Shown one piece after another: positions 25,999-34,703 of a stretch of 64,000 nucleotides of DNA. Within the stretch, counting starts at the first letter, position 1; each line of letters opens with the position of its first letter. The stretch is taken from contig DLPC01000026.1 in the NCBI GenBank assembly GCA_002478565.1, positions 248,001 to 312,000 on the forward strand, in the 5' to 3' direction. Origin of the DNA: Flavobacteriales bacterium UBA7468. GTDB taxonomy: Bacteria; Bacteroidota; Bacteroidia; Flavobacteriales_D; Crocinitomicaceae. Both the position numbers and the translations under genes were made by a program. The notes below the pieces were generated by a model. That model made no database searches. It saw only the letters and a program-made list of their open reading frames with translations, and was not told the origin of the DNA.

Positions 25999-26799
25999 AT
26001 GAGTTGTAAGTTAAGTATTTTAATTGGCGTCTTTTTAAGCCTGATCACTTCCTGTAATAAGCAAGAAAGCTATCCGGATGTTCAAATTTTCGGTCACGCT
26101 GGAATGGGTATGGATATCGCCTACAGCATATATCATGATAACTCCGAGAAAGCCATTGATTTAGCACTTTCCTTGCCCACAATAAATGGTGTGGAGATGG
26201 ATGTTCGCATGAGTAAAGACGGCACACTTTGGCTGTATCATGAAAATCACTTAGAAGCAAGTACCGATGGAGTAGGGTGTGTGGCCGAGCTGACCGATCT
26301 AGAGTTAGAAAAAGTGCGCTACAAAAGTATCCACCACGAAAAGTTGGTGAAGCTTAATGAAATACTCGAAAAGCTAGCGCCCGGCAGGACATTTATTCTA
26401 GACATCAAACATTGGAATGACTGTGCAAAATCCTATTCGGATATGCAAAGATTCAAAGATGCTTTGTTGGCAATCCCCGACGAGCTCAAAGAACAGCTCA
26501 TTATTGACAGTTCCTATCCCTACTGGCTCTCGTCTTTGGCACAAGAGTTTAGGGTTGTGTTCTCTACGGTTTCTTTTGATGAAGGCTTCAAAAAAATAAA
26601 AGCTATTCCAACCTTACATGGTATTATGATGCGCAGTAAGGATATCAGTGCCGAGCAAATTGCTCAAGTAAAAGCATTGGATAAGACGGTCTATCTTTTT
26701 GAAATGCGCTCAAGTAAAATGCAAAGAGCCACCATGAAAAAAGCACCGACGGCCATCTTGGCAGATGATCCACGCGGTGCTTTGGTGATTAGAGATTAG
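25999..26799 (+). CDS. Glycerophosphodiester phosphodiesterase-like lipoprotein
   Basis: 266 residues. The N-terminus MSCKLSILIGVFLSLITSC has a hydrophobic stretch and lipobox ITSC, so it is probably an envelope lipoprotein. The GDPD fold is suggested by FGHAGMGMD (first catalytic His, in place of the usual HRG), NGVEMDVRMSKDGTLWLYH (Glu-x-Asp metal ligands and second His) and a TIM-barrel-like FILDIKHWND. Family knowledge: GDPDs release glycerol-3-phosphate from glycerophosphodiesters. The altered first motif (HAG rather than HRG) makes the exact substrate uncertain. It ends 42 bases before the convergent gcvT. Confidence 0.72.
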   Translation: MSCKLSILIGVFLSLITSCNKQESYPDVQIFGHAGMGMDIAYSIYHDNSEKAIDLALSLPTINGVEMDVRMSKDGTLWLYHENHLEASTDGVGCVAELTDLELEKVRYKSIHHEKLVKLNEILEKLAPGRTFILDIKHWNDCAKSYSDMQRFKDALLAIPDELKEQLIIDSSYPYWLSSLAQEFRVVFSTVSFDEGFKKIKAIPTLHGIMMRSKDISAEQIAQVKALDKTVYLFEMRSSKMQRATMKKAPTAILADDPRGALVIRD

Positions 26800-26841
26800 C
26801 GCTTATGAGCAGGCTAATCAAGGTGAATAGAATAGGATGAA

Positions 26842-27924
26842 TTAGGCTTTGTAAAACGGCAGCTTAACAACTTTGGCTTTCACGCCCTTTTCTCTGATTT
26901 CAATGAAAATTTCTGAATCAAGTGAAGTGAACGCAGTGCTGACATAGCCAAGGCCAATTCCAACTTTCATGCTCGGAGACATGGTGCCGGAAGTTACTTT
27001 TCCGATGACATTTCCTGTAGCATCTAAAATAGGGTAGTCGTGTCTTGGAATACCACGATCAATCATTTCGAAGGCTACTAATTTTCTTGAAAGACCTTGT
27101 TCTTTTTGACTTTTTAAGAATTCAGCATCTGTGAAATCTTTGGTGAATTTGGTAATCCAGCCCAAACCAGCTTCGAGAGGTGAAGTAGTGTCATCGATGT
27201 CATTGCCGTAAAGGCAGAAGCCCATTTCTAAGCGCAAGGTGTCGCGAGCTGCAAGACCGATTGGTTTGATTCCGAAGTTTGCACCTGCCTCAAAAACGGC
27301 GTCCCAAAGTTTTTCGGCATCTTCGTTTTTCACATACACCTCAAAACCTCCTGAGCCGGTATAGCCAGTTGCAGAAATCATGACATTTTCAATGCCGGCA
27401 AATGTTCCGTACTGAAAAGTGTAGTAAGTCATGTTGGCAAGGTCTACATCTGTAAGGCTTTGCATGGCTGCTGCCGCTTTTGGACCTTGGATAGCTAACA
27501 ATGAATAGGCATCTGAAAGATTTTGCATCTCGACGCCGAGGTCGTTGTGCTGAGAGATCCAGTTCCAATCTTTTTCAATGTTAGAGGCATTGACTACAAT
27601 GAAGTAGGCCTCTTCTGAAATACGATAAATGATGAGGTCGTCGACTATGCCGCCCTTGCCGTTGGGCATGCAGCTGTATTGCGCCTTGCCATCAAATAAG
27701 ACACTGGCGTCGTTGCTGCATACTTTTTGAATGAGCGCAAGTGCATTGGGGCCTTGCAGCAAAAACTCGCCCATGTGTGATACGTCAAAAACTCCGACGC
27801 CATTTCTGACAGTGTCGTGTTCGGCGTTCACGCCTTCATATTGAACTGGCATGTTGTATCCTGCAAAGGGTACCATTTTGGCGCCGAGTGCAATGTGTTT
27901 TTGAGTAAGAGCGGTGTTTTTCAT
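26842..27924 (-). CDS. gcvT: Aminomethyltransferase, glycine cleavage T protein
   Basis: Transfers the methylene carbon from the aminomethyl-lipoyl H protein to tetrahydrofolate and releases ammonia. 360 residues, standard length. Marks: MVPFAGYNMPVQYEGVNAEH (about 17-36), VFDVSHMGEFLLQGP (about 45-59), YTGSGGFEVYVKNEDAEKLW and LEAGLGWITKFTKDF. No gcvH or gcvP in the window. It starts four bases after efp, so the two appear co-transcribed although their functions are unrelated. Confidence 0.95.
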   Translation of the reverse strand: MKNTALTQKHIALGAKMVPFAGYNMPVQYEGVNAEHDTVRNGVGVFDVSHMGEFLLQGPNALALIQKVCSNDASVLFDGKAQYSCMPNGKGGIVDDLIIYRISEEAYFIVVNASNIEKDWNWISQHNDLGVEMQNLSDAYSLLAIQGPKAAAAMQSLTDVDLANMTYYTFQYGTFAGIENVMISATGYTGSGGFEVYVKNEDAEKLWDAVFEAGANFGIKPIGLAARDTLRLEMGFCLYGNDIDDTTSPLEAGLGWITKFTKDFTDAEFLKSQKEQGLSRKLVAFEMIDRGIPRHDYPILDATGNVIGKVTSGTMSPSMKVGIGLGYVSTAFTSLDSEIFIEIREKGVKAKVVKLPFYKA

Positions 27925-27928
27925 GAGT

Positions 27929-28495
27929 TTATCCTTTAACGCGTTCTACGTATACTCCGGTGCGCGTATCGATTTTGATGATCTCTCCGTTGTCGATGAA
28001 AAGCGGCACTTTTACCTCTGCACCAGTGGCAATAGTTGCTGGTTTCATGGAGTTAGTAGCAGTATCGCCTTTCACACCTGGCTCTGTGTAGGTAACCTCA
28101 GAGATGATATACATTGGTAATTCAATTACAAGCGGTGCTTCTTCCTCTGCATGAAATAAAATATTTACGGTCATGCCTTCTTGTAGGAAGTCTGGTTTTT
28201 CAACCATTTTGAGCGGAATATTCACTTGTTCGAAAGTTTCGTTGTTCATGAAAATATAAGCATCAGCTTCTTGATAGAGGTACTGATATTCTCTGTTTTC
28301 AATGCGAACAGGTTCAATTTTATGACCAGCTGAAAAGGTGTGGTCAAGGACTTTTCCAGACTCAATTTGTCTCATTTTAGTACGCACGAAAGCAGGGCCT
28401 TTACCTGGTTTAACGTGTTGAAATTCAATGATCTGAAAAAGTTTGTCGTTGTGCTTGATGCACAATCCATTTCGGATATCTGCAGTAGTTGCCAT
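27929..28495 (-). CDS. efp: Elongation factor P
   Basis: Relieves ribosome stalling at consecutive prolines. 188 residues with the three EF-P domains. The tip loop of domain I reads HVKPGKGPAFVR, so the residue that is modified in other bacteria is Lys32. No modification enzyme gene (epmA/B, ymfI) is nearby. The gene has the best complete promoter in the window (TTG, 19-base spacer, TATCTTTG) and is the first gene of efp-gcvT. Confidence 0.95.
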   Translation of the reverse strand: MATTADIRNGLCIKHNDKLFQIIEFQHVKPGKGPAFVRTKMRQIESGKVLDHTFSAGHKIEPVRIENREYQYLYQEADAYIFMNNETFEQVNIPLKMVEKPDFLQEGMTVNILFHAEEEAPLVIELPMYIISEVTYTEPGVKGDTATNSMKPATIATGAEVKVPLFIDNGEIIKIDTRTGVYVERVKG

Positions 28496-28516
28496 AATTC
28501 TTGTTCAATTTGAGCC

Positions 28517-28546
28517 CAAAGATAGCCTAAATCCTATTGTTATCAA
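28517..28546 (-). promoter_or_regulatory. Promoter of efp-gcvT: -33 TTG, 19-base spacer, -7 TATCTTTG
   Basis: On the minus strand, TTG at 28544-28546 and TATCTTTG at 28517-28524, 21 bases before the efp ATG. The closest match in the window to the Bacteroidota consensus. Confidence 0.75.
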
Positions 28547-28601
28547 CAAATTTGGTTTATAATTTCCTATTTGAACATGTCTAGTAAGCGGATTAGATTG
28601 T

Positions 28602-28609
28602 TATTTTTG
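28602..28609 (+). promoter_or_regulatory. -7 box for parE-parC
   Basis: TATTTTTG, 25 bases before the parE ATG at 28635. No -33 TTG at the usual distance. Confidence 0.5.
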
Positions 28610-28634
28610 TTTGTTCTAAATTTTGAATCGCTAC

Positions 28635-30536
28635 ATGGCTGAAACTCAGTACACCGAAGATAACATACGCTCACTCGATTGGAAAGAGCACATCCGTTTG
28701 CGCCCCGGTATGTATATCGGCAAATTAGGCGATGGTGCTGCTGCCGATGACGGTATTTATATCCTTGTCAAAGAAGTCGTTGACAACTGCATTGACGAAT
28801 TTGTCATGGGTAATGGAAAACGCGTCGATATCAAAGTAAAAGACGGCAAGGTTTCTATCCGTGACTACGGCCGCGGTATTCCACTCGGAAAGGTTGTAGA
28901 GGTGGTTTCTAAAATGAATACCGGTGGTAAATACGATTCAAAAGCATTTAAAAAATCGGTAGGTTTGAATGGGGTAGGTACCAAAGCTGTCAATGCGTTG
29001 TCCTCCTTCTTCATGGTTTATTCTGTTCGCGAAGGCGAGAAAAAAGGCGCCATTTTTGAAAGAGGAGAGCTGATTTCAGAGATTCCACTCGAAAAAACCG
29101 ACGAAGCCAACGGTACCTACGTCGAATTTATTCCGGACGACAGCATTTTCAAGAAGTATGCTTTTAAAACAGCCTACCTCGACAAAATGATGTGGAATTA
29201 TTGCTACCTCAATCGCGGGCTGTCAATTTACTACAACGGTGAAAAATACAATTCCAAGGATGGCCTCAAAGACCTCCTTGAAAACAACATGGATGGCGAT
29301 CCGCTTTACCCGATAATTCACCTCGAGGACGAAGACATTGAAGTCGCCTTCACGCATGGCCGCACCTACGGCGAAGATTATTATTCTTTTGTCAACGGCC
29401 AACACACCACACAGGGTGGAACGCATCAAAGCGCTTTTCGAGAGTCAGTAGCGAAGGTCATCCGAGACTTCTACAACAAAAACTACGAGGCTTCAGACAT
29501 CCGTCAATCAATTGTAGCAGCAATTGCTGTGAAAGTCATTGAGCCCGTTTTTGAATCACAGACCAAAACCAAGTTGGGCTCACAAGAAATTGAACCCGGA
29601 GGGAAGTCCATGCGTGCATTCATCAACGACTTTCTCAAAGACAAACTCGACAACTACTTGCACCGCAATCCAGATGTCGCTGAAACCATCGAGAAAAAAA
29701 TCAAGCAATCCGAGCGAGAGCGCAAAGACCTCGCAGGTATCAGAAAATTGGCCCGAGACCGCTCTAAAAAAGCCAGCCTACACAACAAAAAATTGCGCGA
29801 TTGCCGCACGCACCTCACTGATTTGAAAGATGAGCACCGCGAAGAAACCACGCTATTCATCACAGAAGGAGACTCCGCGAGCGGGTCTATTACCAAGTCA
29901 AGAAATGTCAATACACAAGCTGTTTTCTCTTTGCGCGGTAAACCACTCAATTGCTATGGCCTGACCAAAAAAGTAGTCTACGAAAACGAAGAGTTCAACC
30001 TGATCCAGGCAGCGCTCGACATCGAAGAAGACATGGACAACCTGCGCTACAACCGCATTGTGATAGCAACTGATGCCGATGTCGACGGGATGCACATCCG
30101 CATGCTGTTGCTTACTTTCTTCTTGCAATTCTTCCCGGATCTAGTGAAGCGCAACCACGTCTATGTGCTGCAAACGCCATTGTTTAGGGTCCGCAACAAG
30201 AAAAAAACCATTTACTGTTACTCTGAAGACGAACGAAGAGCAGCCATTGCCGAGCTCGGTAAAAATCCTGAAATCACGCGCTTCAAAGGTCTCGGTGAGA
30301 TTTCACCTGATGAGTTTGTTCATTTTATCGGTGAAAACATCCGTTTGGAGCCAGTTATCCTGACCAAAGATGCCTCCATTGACTCCATTCTTTCTTATTT
30401 CATGGGAAAAAACACACCAGAAAGACAAGATTTCATCATCGACAACCTGCGTGTTGAAAAAGACTTAGCTGAGCAAATTGCAGCAGCAAACGAAGCCGAC
30501 AACGCCGAAGAACTTAATACTGAATTAGCCTCTTAA
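28635..30536 (+). CDS. parE: DNA topoisomerase IV subunit B
   Basis: ATPase subunit for decatenation of daughter chromosomes. The ATG at 28635 (MAETQYTEDNIRSLDW, 633 residues) is preferred to a TTG four codons earlier. GHKL ATPase: VKEVVDNCIDEF, IRDYGRGIPLG and SVGLNGVGTKAVNAL. TOPRIM: LFITEGDSASGS and IATDADVDGMHIRMLLLTFF. The shorter length and IRLRPGMYIGKLGDG opening match the Bacteroidota ParE form more than GyrB. Two bases separate it from parC. gyrB is expected elsewhere in the chromosome. Confidence 0.92.
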   Translation: MAETQYTEDNIRSLDWKEHIRLRPGMYIGKLGDGAAADDGIYILVKEVVDNCIDEFVMGNGKRVDIKVKDGKVSIRDYGRGIPLGKVVEVVSKMNTGGKYDSKAFKKSVGLNGVGTKAVNALSSFFMVYSVREGEKKGAIFERGELISEIPLEKTDEANGTYVEFIPDDSIFKKYAFKTAYLDKMMWNYCYLNRGLSIYYNGEKYNSKDGLKDLLENNMDGDPLYPIIHLEDEDIEVAFTHGRTYGEDYYSFVNGQHTTQGGTHQSAFRESVAKVIRDFYNKNYEASDIRQSIVAAIAVKVIEPVFESQTKTKLGSQEIEPGGKSMRAFINDFLKDKLDNYLHRNPDVAETIEKKIKQSERERKDLAGIRKLARDRSKKASLHNKKLRDCRTHLTDLKDEHREETTLFITEGDSASGSITKSRNVNTQAVFSLRGKPLNCYGLTKKVVYENEEFNLIQAALDIEEDMDNLRYNRIVIATDADVDGMHIRMLLLTFFLQFFPDLVKRNHVYVLQTPLFRVRNKKKTIYCYSEDERRAAIAELGKNPEITRFKGLGEISPDEFVHFIGENIRLEPVILTKDASIDSILSYFMGKNTPERQDFIIDNLRVEKDLAEQIAAANEADNAEELNTELAS

Positions 30537-30538
30537 AC

Positions 30539-33226
30539 ATGGCAGAAGACGAATTGGAAAACATCGACCCCACTGCTGACGACGCTGGTCACAACCCCTT
30601 CGAGAAACAACACCTCGACGACAAAATTGTACCGCTCAACGGCCTTTATCAAAACTGGTTTTTAGATTATGCCAGTTACGTTATTCTTGAGCGCGCTGTC
30701 CCGAGTTTATACGATGGGCTTAAGCCAGTACAGCGTCGGATCCTGCACTCCATGCGCGAAATGGAAGATGGTCGCTACAACAAAGTAGCCAATATCATCG
30801 GAAATACCATGAAGTACCACCCTCATGGTGACGCTTCAATTGGTGACGCTTTGGTACAAATTGGCCAAAAAGACCTCCTCATTGACTGCCAAGGTAACTG
30901 GGGGAATACCCTCACTGGAGATGGCGCAGCAGCACCACGTTACATCGAGGCGAGATTGTCCAAATTTGCCTTACATGTAGCTTTCAACCCGAAAACCACC
31001 AATTGGTTGGCCAGTTACGACGGCCGTAACAAAGAGCCCGAACAACTTCCGATGAAATTTCCATTGCTACTTGCGCAAGGAGCAGAAGGAATTGCGGTCG
31101 GGATGGCCTGTAAGTTTTTGCCGCACAATTTTATCGAACTCATCGATCAGTCTATCAATCACCTGCGTGGCAAAAAAGTAGAGCTCTTGCCAGATTTCCC
31201 GAATGGCGGTATGGCCGACTTCTCGGGCTACAACGATGGGCTGCGTGGAGGGCGTGTGCGCATCCGAGCTAAAATCAGAAAAGTAGACAACAAGACGCTT
31301 ATTATCAACGAGATACCTTATGGAACCACCACTGGTTCTTTAATTGAGTCAGTGATCAAAGCCAACGACAAGGGAAAAATCAAAATCAAAAAAATTGAAG
31401 ACAACACCTCTTCTGAAGCGGAAATCATTGTCCATTTGGCGCCAGGTGTCTCCCCCGATAAAACCATAGATGCGCTGTATGCCTTCACCGATTGTGAGGT
31501 ATCTGTATCACCCAACTCTTCAATTATTGACGGTGACCGCCCACGTTTCATGGGCGTGACCGAAATTCTAAAGGTCAACACGGACCATACCGTAAAATTA
31601 TTGCAACTCGAGCTTCAAATCAAACTCGACGAACTCGAAAGACAATGGCATTTCTCGACACTTGAAAAGTTGTTTATCAACCATGAAATGTACATCGATT
31701 TCAAGCTCTACAGCGACAAAGAGGCACTTTATGTTTATCTCTACGATCGTTTCAAGCCATTCAAAAAGCAATTGCTCCGTGAAATTGTAGACGAAGATTT
31801 ACATAAGCTTACGCAAATCCCAATGATCCGCATCACGCGTTTTGATGCAGAAAAGGCCGATGACGCCCTACTTAAAATCGAGGAGGAAATGAAGCAGGTC
31901 AAACACGATCTCGAGCACTTGACCGAATACGCCATCGAATACTTCAAAGACCTCAAAAAGCGTTTTGGAGCGGGTCGTGAACGCAAAACCGAAATCAAAA
32001 CCTTCGATACCATTTCTGCTACAAAGGTGATCATTGCCAACAGAAAGCTATATGTAGATTACGACGAAGGCTTTATTGGTTATGGGCTCAAAAAAAACGA
32101 GGCCATTTGCGATTGCTCCGAAATTGACGACATCATCTGTTTCTTCTCGACCGGTAAAATGATGATTACTAAGGTCTCGGATAAAAAATTCGTGGGCAAA
32201 GGCCTCATTTACGCCAATGTCTGGAAAAAAGGTGATACCCGAACGATTTATCATTTGTTCTATCAAGACGGAACGGGTGGAGCCACCATGATGAAGCGTT
32301 TTTATGTCAATTCCATTACCCGTGACACCGAATACGATCTTACCAAAGGAACCAAAGGTTCAAAAATGCTTTATTTCAGCGTGCATCCGAACGGAGAGCG
32401 TGAAGTCGTGAGTGTCATGCTACGTCCAAGACCCCATTTGAAACGCCTGCGCTTTGACATCGATTTAGGTGCGCTGCTCATCAAGGGCCGGAATTCGGCG
32501 GGCAACAGAGTTACTAAAGAAATCATTCAGAAAATTGTTCAAAAAGAAGTAGGTGGCTCTACACTTGCAGCCAGAAAAATCTGGTATGATACAGTTGTGG
32601 GGCGCCTCAACGATGAAGGTCGGGGTAAATTTTTAGGCTCATTCAAAGGCGATGACCGCATTTTGACACTATACAAAACAGGCGAATACCGCCTCAGTAG
32701 CTTTGATCTTGCCACGCACTTTGATGAGGACATGATTCATATTGAAAAATGGGTTCCTGACAGACCCATTTCAACAGTATATTTTGATGCGGAGAAGGAG
32801 CTACACTATGTCAAGCGCTTCACTTGCGAAGTGACCCAAGATAAACGCGTCAGTTTTATTTCTGAAGCAGCGGGTTCTTACATGGATTTAGTCTCGACAG
32901 CTTATCGCCCTGAAGCAAAAATTGTATTCAATAAATTGCTCAAGGAAACCAAAAATCTTCCAGATCAGCTACTCAATTTAGCGGATCTCATCGATGTCAA
33001 GGGCATGAAAGCCCAAGGGAATCAAATGACCAAAATGAAAGTGAAGGAAATTGTATTGACACACCCAATTGACGAAGGAAAAGAGCCTTGGCCTAATCAG
33101 CAACCCGAGCAGTTCACCGAAGAATTAGACCCAATTGAAGATGCTGAAACACCTTCAATGGAATGGGACCTCACCAAAACCGAAGACGACAACCCAGACC
33201 AAATTCCGCTCTTTACAGAGGAATAA
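30539..33226 (+). CDS. parC: DNA topoisomerase IV subunit A
   Basis: DNA-cleaving subunit of topoisomerase IV, 895 residues. The catalytic tyrosine is Tyr135 in APRYIEARLS. The breakage-reunion core is intact (LKPVQRRILHSM, YHPHGDASIGDAL). The quinolone pocket has Ala99 where enterobacterial ParC has Ser80, and Asp103 at the Glu84 position; I recall the same GDASIGDA run in other Bacteroidota, so this is probably lineage-typical. A C-terminal beta-pinwheel region follows, with an acidic end. Co-transcribed with parE. Confidence 0.92.
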   Translation: MAEDELENIDPTADDAGHNPFEKQHLDDKIVPLNGLYQNWFLDYASYVILERAVPSLYDGLKPVQRRILHSMREMEDGRYNKVANIIGNTMKYHPHGDASIGDALVQIGQKDLLIDCQGNWGNTLTGDGAAAPRYIEARLSKFALHVAFNPKTTNWLASYDGRNKEPEQLPMKFPLLLAQGAEGIAVGMACKFLPHNFIELIDQSINHLRGKKVELLPDFPNGGMADFSGYNDGLRGGRVRIRAKIRKVDNKTLIINEIPYGTTTGSLIESVIKANDKGKIKIKKIEDNTSSEAEIIVHLAPGVSPDKTIDALYAFTDCEVSVSPNSSIIDGDRPRFMGVTEILKVNTDHTVKLLQLELQIKLDELERQWHFSTLEKLFINHEMYIDFKLYSDKEALYVYLYDRFKPFKKQLLREIVDEDLHKLTQIPMIRITRFDAEKADDALLKIEEEMKQVKHDLEHLTEYAIEYFKDLKKRFGAGRERKTEIKTFDTISATKVIIANRKLYVDYDEGFIGYGLKKNEAICDCSEIDDIICFFSTGKMMITKVSDKKFVGKGLIYANVWKKGDTRTIYHLFYQDGTGGATMMKRFYVNSITRDTEYDLTKGTKGSKMLYFSVHPNGEREVVSVMLRPRPHLKRLRFDIDLGALLIKGRNSAGNRVTKEIIQKIVQKEVGGSTLAARKIWYDTVVGRLNDEGRGKFLGSFKGDDRILTLYKTGEYRLSSFDLATHFDEDMIHIEKWVPDRPISTVYFDAEKELHYVKRFTCEVTQDKRVSFISEAAGSYMDLVSTAYRPEAKIVFNKLLKETKNLPDQLLNLADLIDVKGMKAQGNQMTKMKVKEIVLTHPIDEGKEPWPNQQPEQFTEELDPIEDAETPSMEWDLTKTEDDNPDQIPLFTEE

Positions 33227-33250
33227 GCTTGGTTTTTCTTTGTTTTAGAC

Positions 33251-33270
33251 ATGACGACAGTCATTTTTTT
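33251..33270 (+). terminator. Weak hairpin with T-run after parC
   Basis: ATGAC-GACA-GTCAT (33251-33264), then six T. Only a 5-bp stem, so possibly a partial terminator. Confidence 0.4.
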
Positions 33271-33287
33271 CAAAGCCTTACATTCCT

Positions 33288-33295
33288 TATTTTTG
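33288..33295 (+). promoter_or_regulatory. -7 box for the membrane protein gene at 33323
   Basis: TATTTTTG, 27 bases before the ATG, downstream of the weak parC hairpin. Confidence 0.45.
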
Positions 33296-33322
33296 TAAGC
33301 AAGCAATTTAAACCGCGGACCA

Positions 33323-34690
33323 ATGAACGCCCTAAAAGAAAACCAAATCAATTACCTAAACATCGGCTTAATGCTCGTTACGGCGGTGTTGGCCTATTAT
33401 TTCCCTTTTGAAACTTTCTTGTTGGCCTATGCCTATTTAGGGCCCCTACATTACCTGACTGAAATCAGTTGGTTGCACGACCGCCAATATTACTCAAAAG
33501 GAAAATGGGATTTCATGGTACTCCTCATTGTTGGGGTTTTGTTATCATACGCTGCTTTTGCTAAAGATTTTGGTTTCAGTAAAGATGTCTATGATTACTT
33601 CGTAGAAATGAATCTCTTTGACAAATTGTTGGTGTTTGCCTTATTCGCATCCATCCTTTTTGCTTTGGTGAAAAACCTTTGGATTAAAATTGGAGCTATC
33701 TTACTATTATACCTGTTTGTCGGTGGTTGGCTGAGTCCGGAGCGCGCTGCCGAAAATTCAGAAAGCACTACCGTTTTTGCCCTTACTGCACTCATCCCGA
33801 CACTCATCCATGTCTATGTGTTTACCGGGCTTTTTATGCTCTACGGTGCACTTAAGACTCGCAGCAAATCTGGCATGTGGCAGATGGTCGGTTTTGTTGT
33901 GATCCCGATTGTTTTGGTTTTTGCGCTACCTGTGGCTTCTAAAGGTGGCTTTTTATCCAAGTTTGGTAAAGATGCTTATTACGCTAAAGGAGATGGTTTT
34001 TACAATACTAATTACCTGATTTTGGATCATTTTGAGCTCATTGAAGAGCAAAAACTAACCAACAAAGAATACCTCGATATCATAACTAAAGAAGGCAATA
34101 AAAGCTATTTTGTGGGCCAGCGCATCATTGACTCGGCCAAGTTTGAAGCACATGTCGATTCACTTCAAAAAATCAAAGGAGCACCTTTTGTTGTCAAGCC
34201 GATGCCAATCAATATGGCCAATTTGGCACCTGAATTCCAATACGACCACTTGCTTTACTTCTTTGATACCTCAAGTCGTTACATCAAAAGTATCAATGAA
34301 TATCGCTTTGAGCCGATGCCAAGATCTGTCATGAAATCGCGCACCAAAAAGGAAATGGATGCCCACATCTATTATTCGGAAGTAGGTATCATGTTGATGC
34401 GCTTTATTGCTTTTGCGTATTTGTATCATTACCTGAACTGGTTTAGTAAAACTGAAATTATCCGTTGGCATAAAGTGCCAAAGGTTAGATTTTTAGCGGT
34501 GATTATTACCTGGTTGGCTTCTTGCATCTTCTATGCCTATGACTACTCACTCGGTCTTAGCTTGCTCTTTTTCTTGAGTTTTTCGCATGTTTTACTTGAA
34601 TTCCCACTCAACATTATTTCAATAGTGGGCATTGGAACAGAGTCTTTATCCATTTTTAAAAACGGTTTTAAAAAGCCGATTCAACCCTAA
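33323..34690 (+). CDS. Polytopic membrane protein, unknown, with histidines in membrane segments
   Basis: 455 residues. I count about ten hydrophobic segments: roughly 12-27, 29-44, 64-80, 100-117, 120-135, 150-172, 186-206, then a hydrophilic insert (207-350), 353-376, 388-406 and 409-432. Histidines fall in or at the edge of segments: His43 and His52 in GPLHYLTEISWLHD, His163 in LIPTLIHVYVFTG, His369 in YLYHYLNWF and His422 in SFSHVLLEFPLN. Such spacing is seen in intramembrane metal or heme enzymes (for instance the Brp/Blh oxygenases), but there is no motif I can name. It leads a two-gene unit with a DUF2891 protein 13 bases downstream. Confidence 0.75.
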   Translation: MNALKENQINYLNIGLMLVTAVLAYYFPFETFLLAYAYLGPLHYLTEISWLHDRQYYSKGKWDFMVLLIVGVLLSYAAFAKDFGFSKDVYDYFVEMNLFDKLLVFALFASILFALVKNLWIKIGAILLLYLFVGGWLSPERAAENSESTTVFALTALIPTLIHVYVFTGLFMLYGALKTRSKSGMWQMVGFVVIPIVLVFALPVASKGGFLSKFGKDAYYAKGDGFYNTNYLILDHFELIEEQKLTNKEYLDIITKEGNKSYFVGQRIIDSAKFEAHVDSLQKIKGAPFVVKPMPINMANLAPEFQYDHLLYFFDTSSRYIKSINEYRFEPMPRSVMKSRTKKEMDAHIYYSEVGIMLMRFIAFAYLYHYLNWFSKTEIIRWHKVPKVRFLAVIITWLASCIFYAYDYSLGLSLLFFLSFSHVLLEFPLNIISIVGIGTESLSIFKNGFKKPIQP

Positions 34691-34703
34691 ATTAACCTAA
34701 CCC

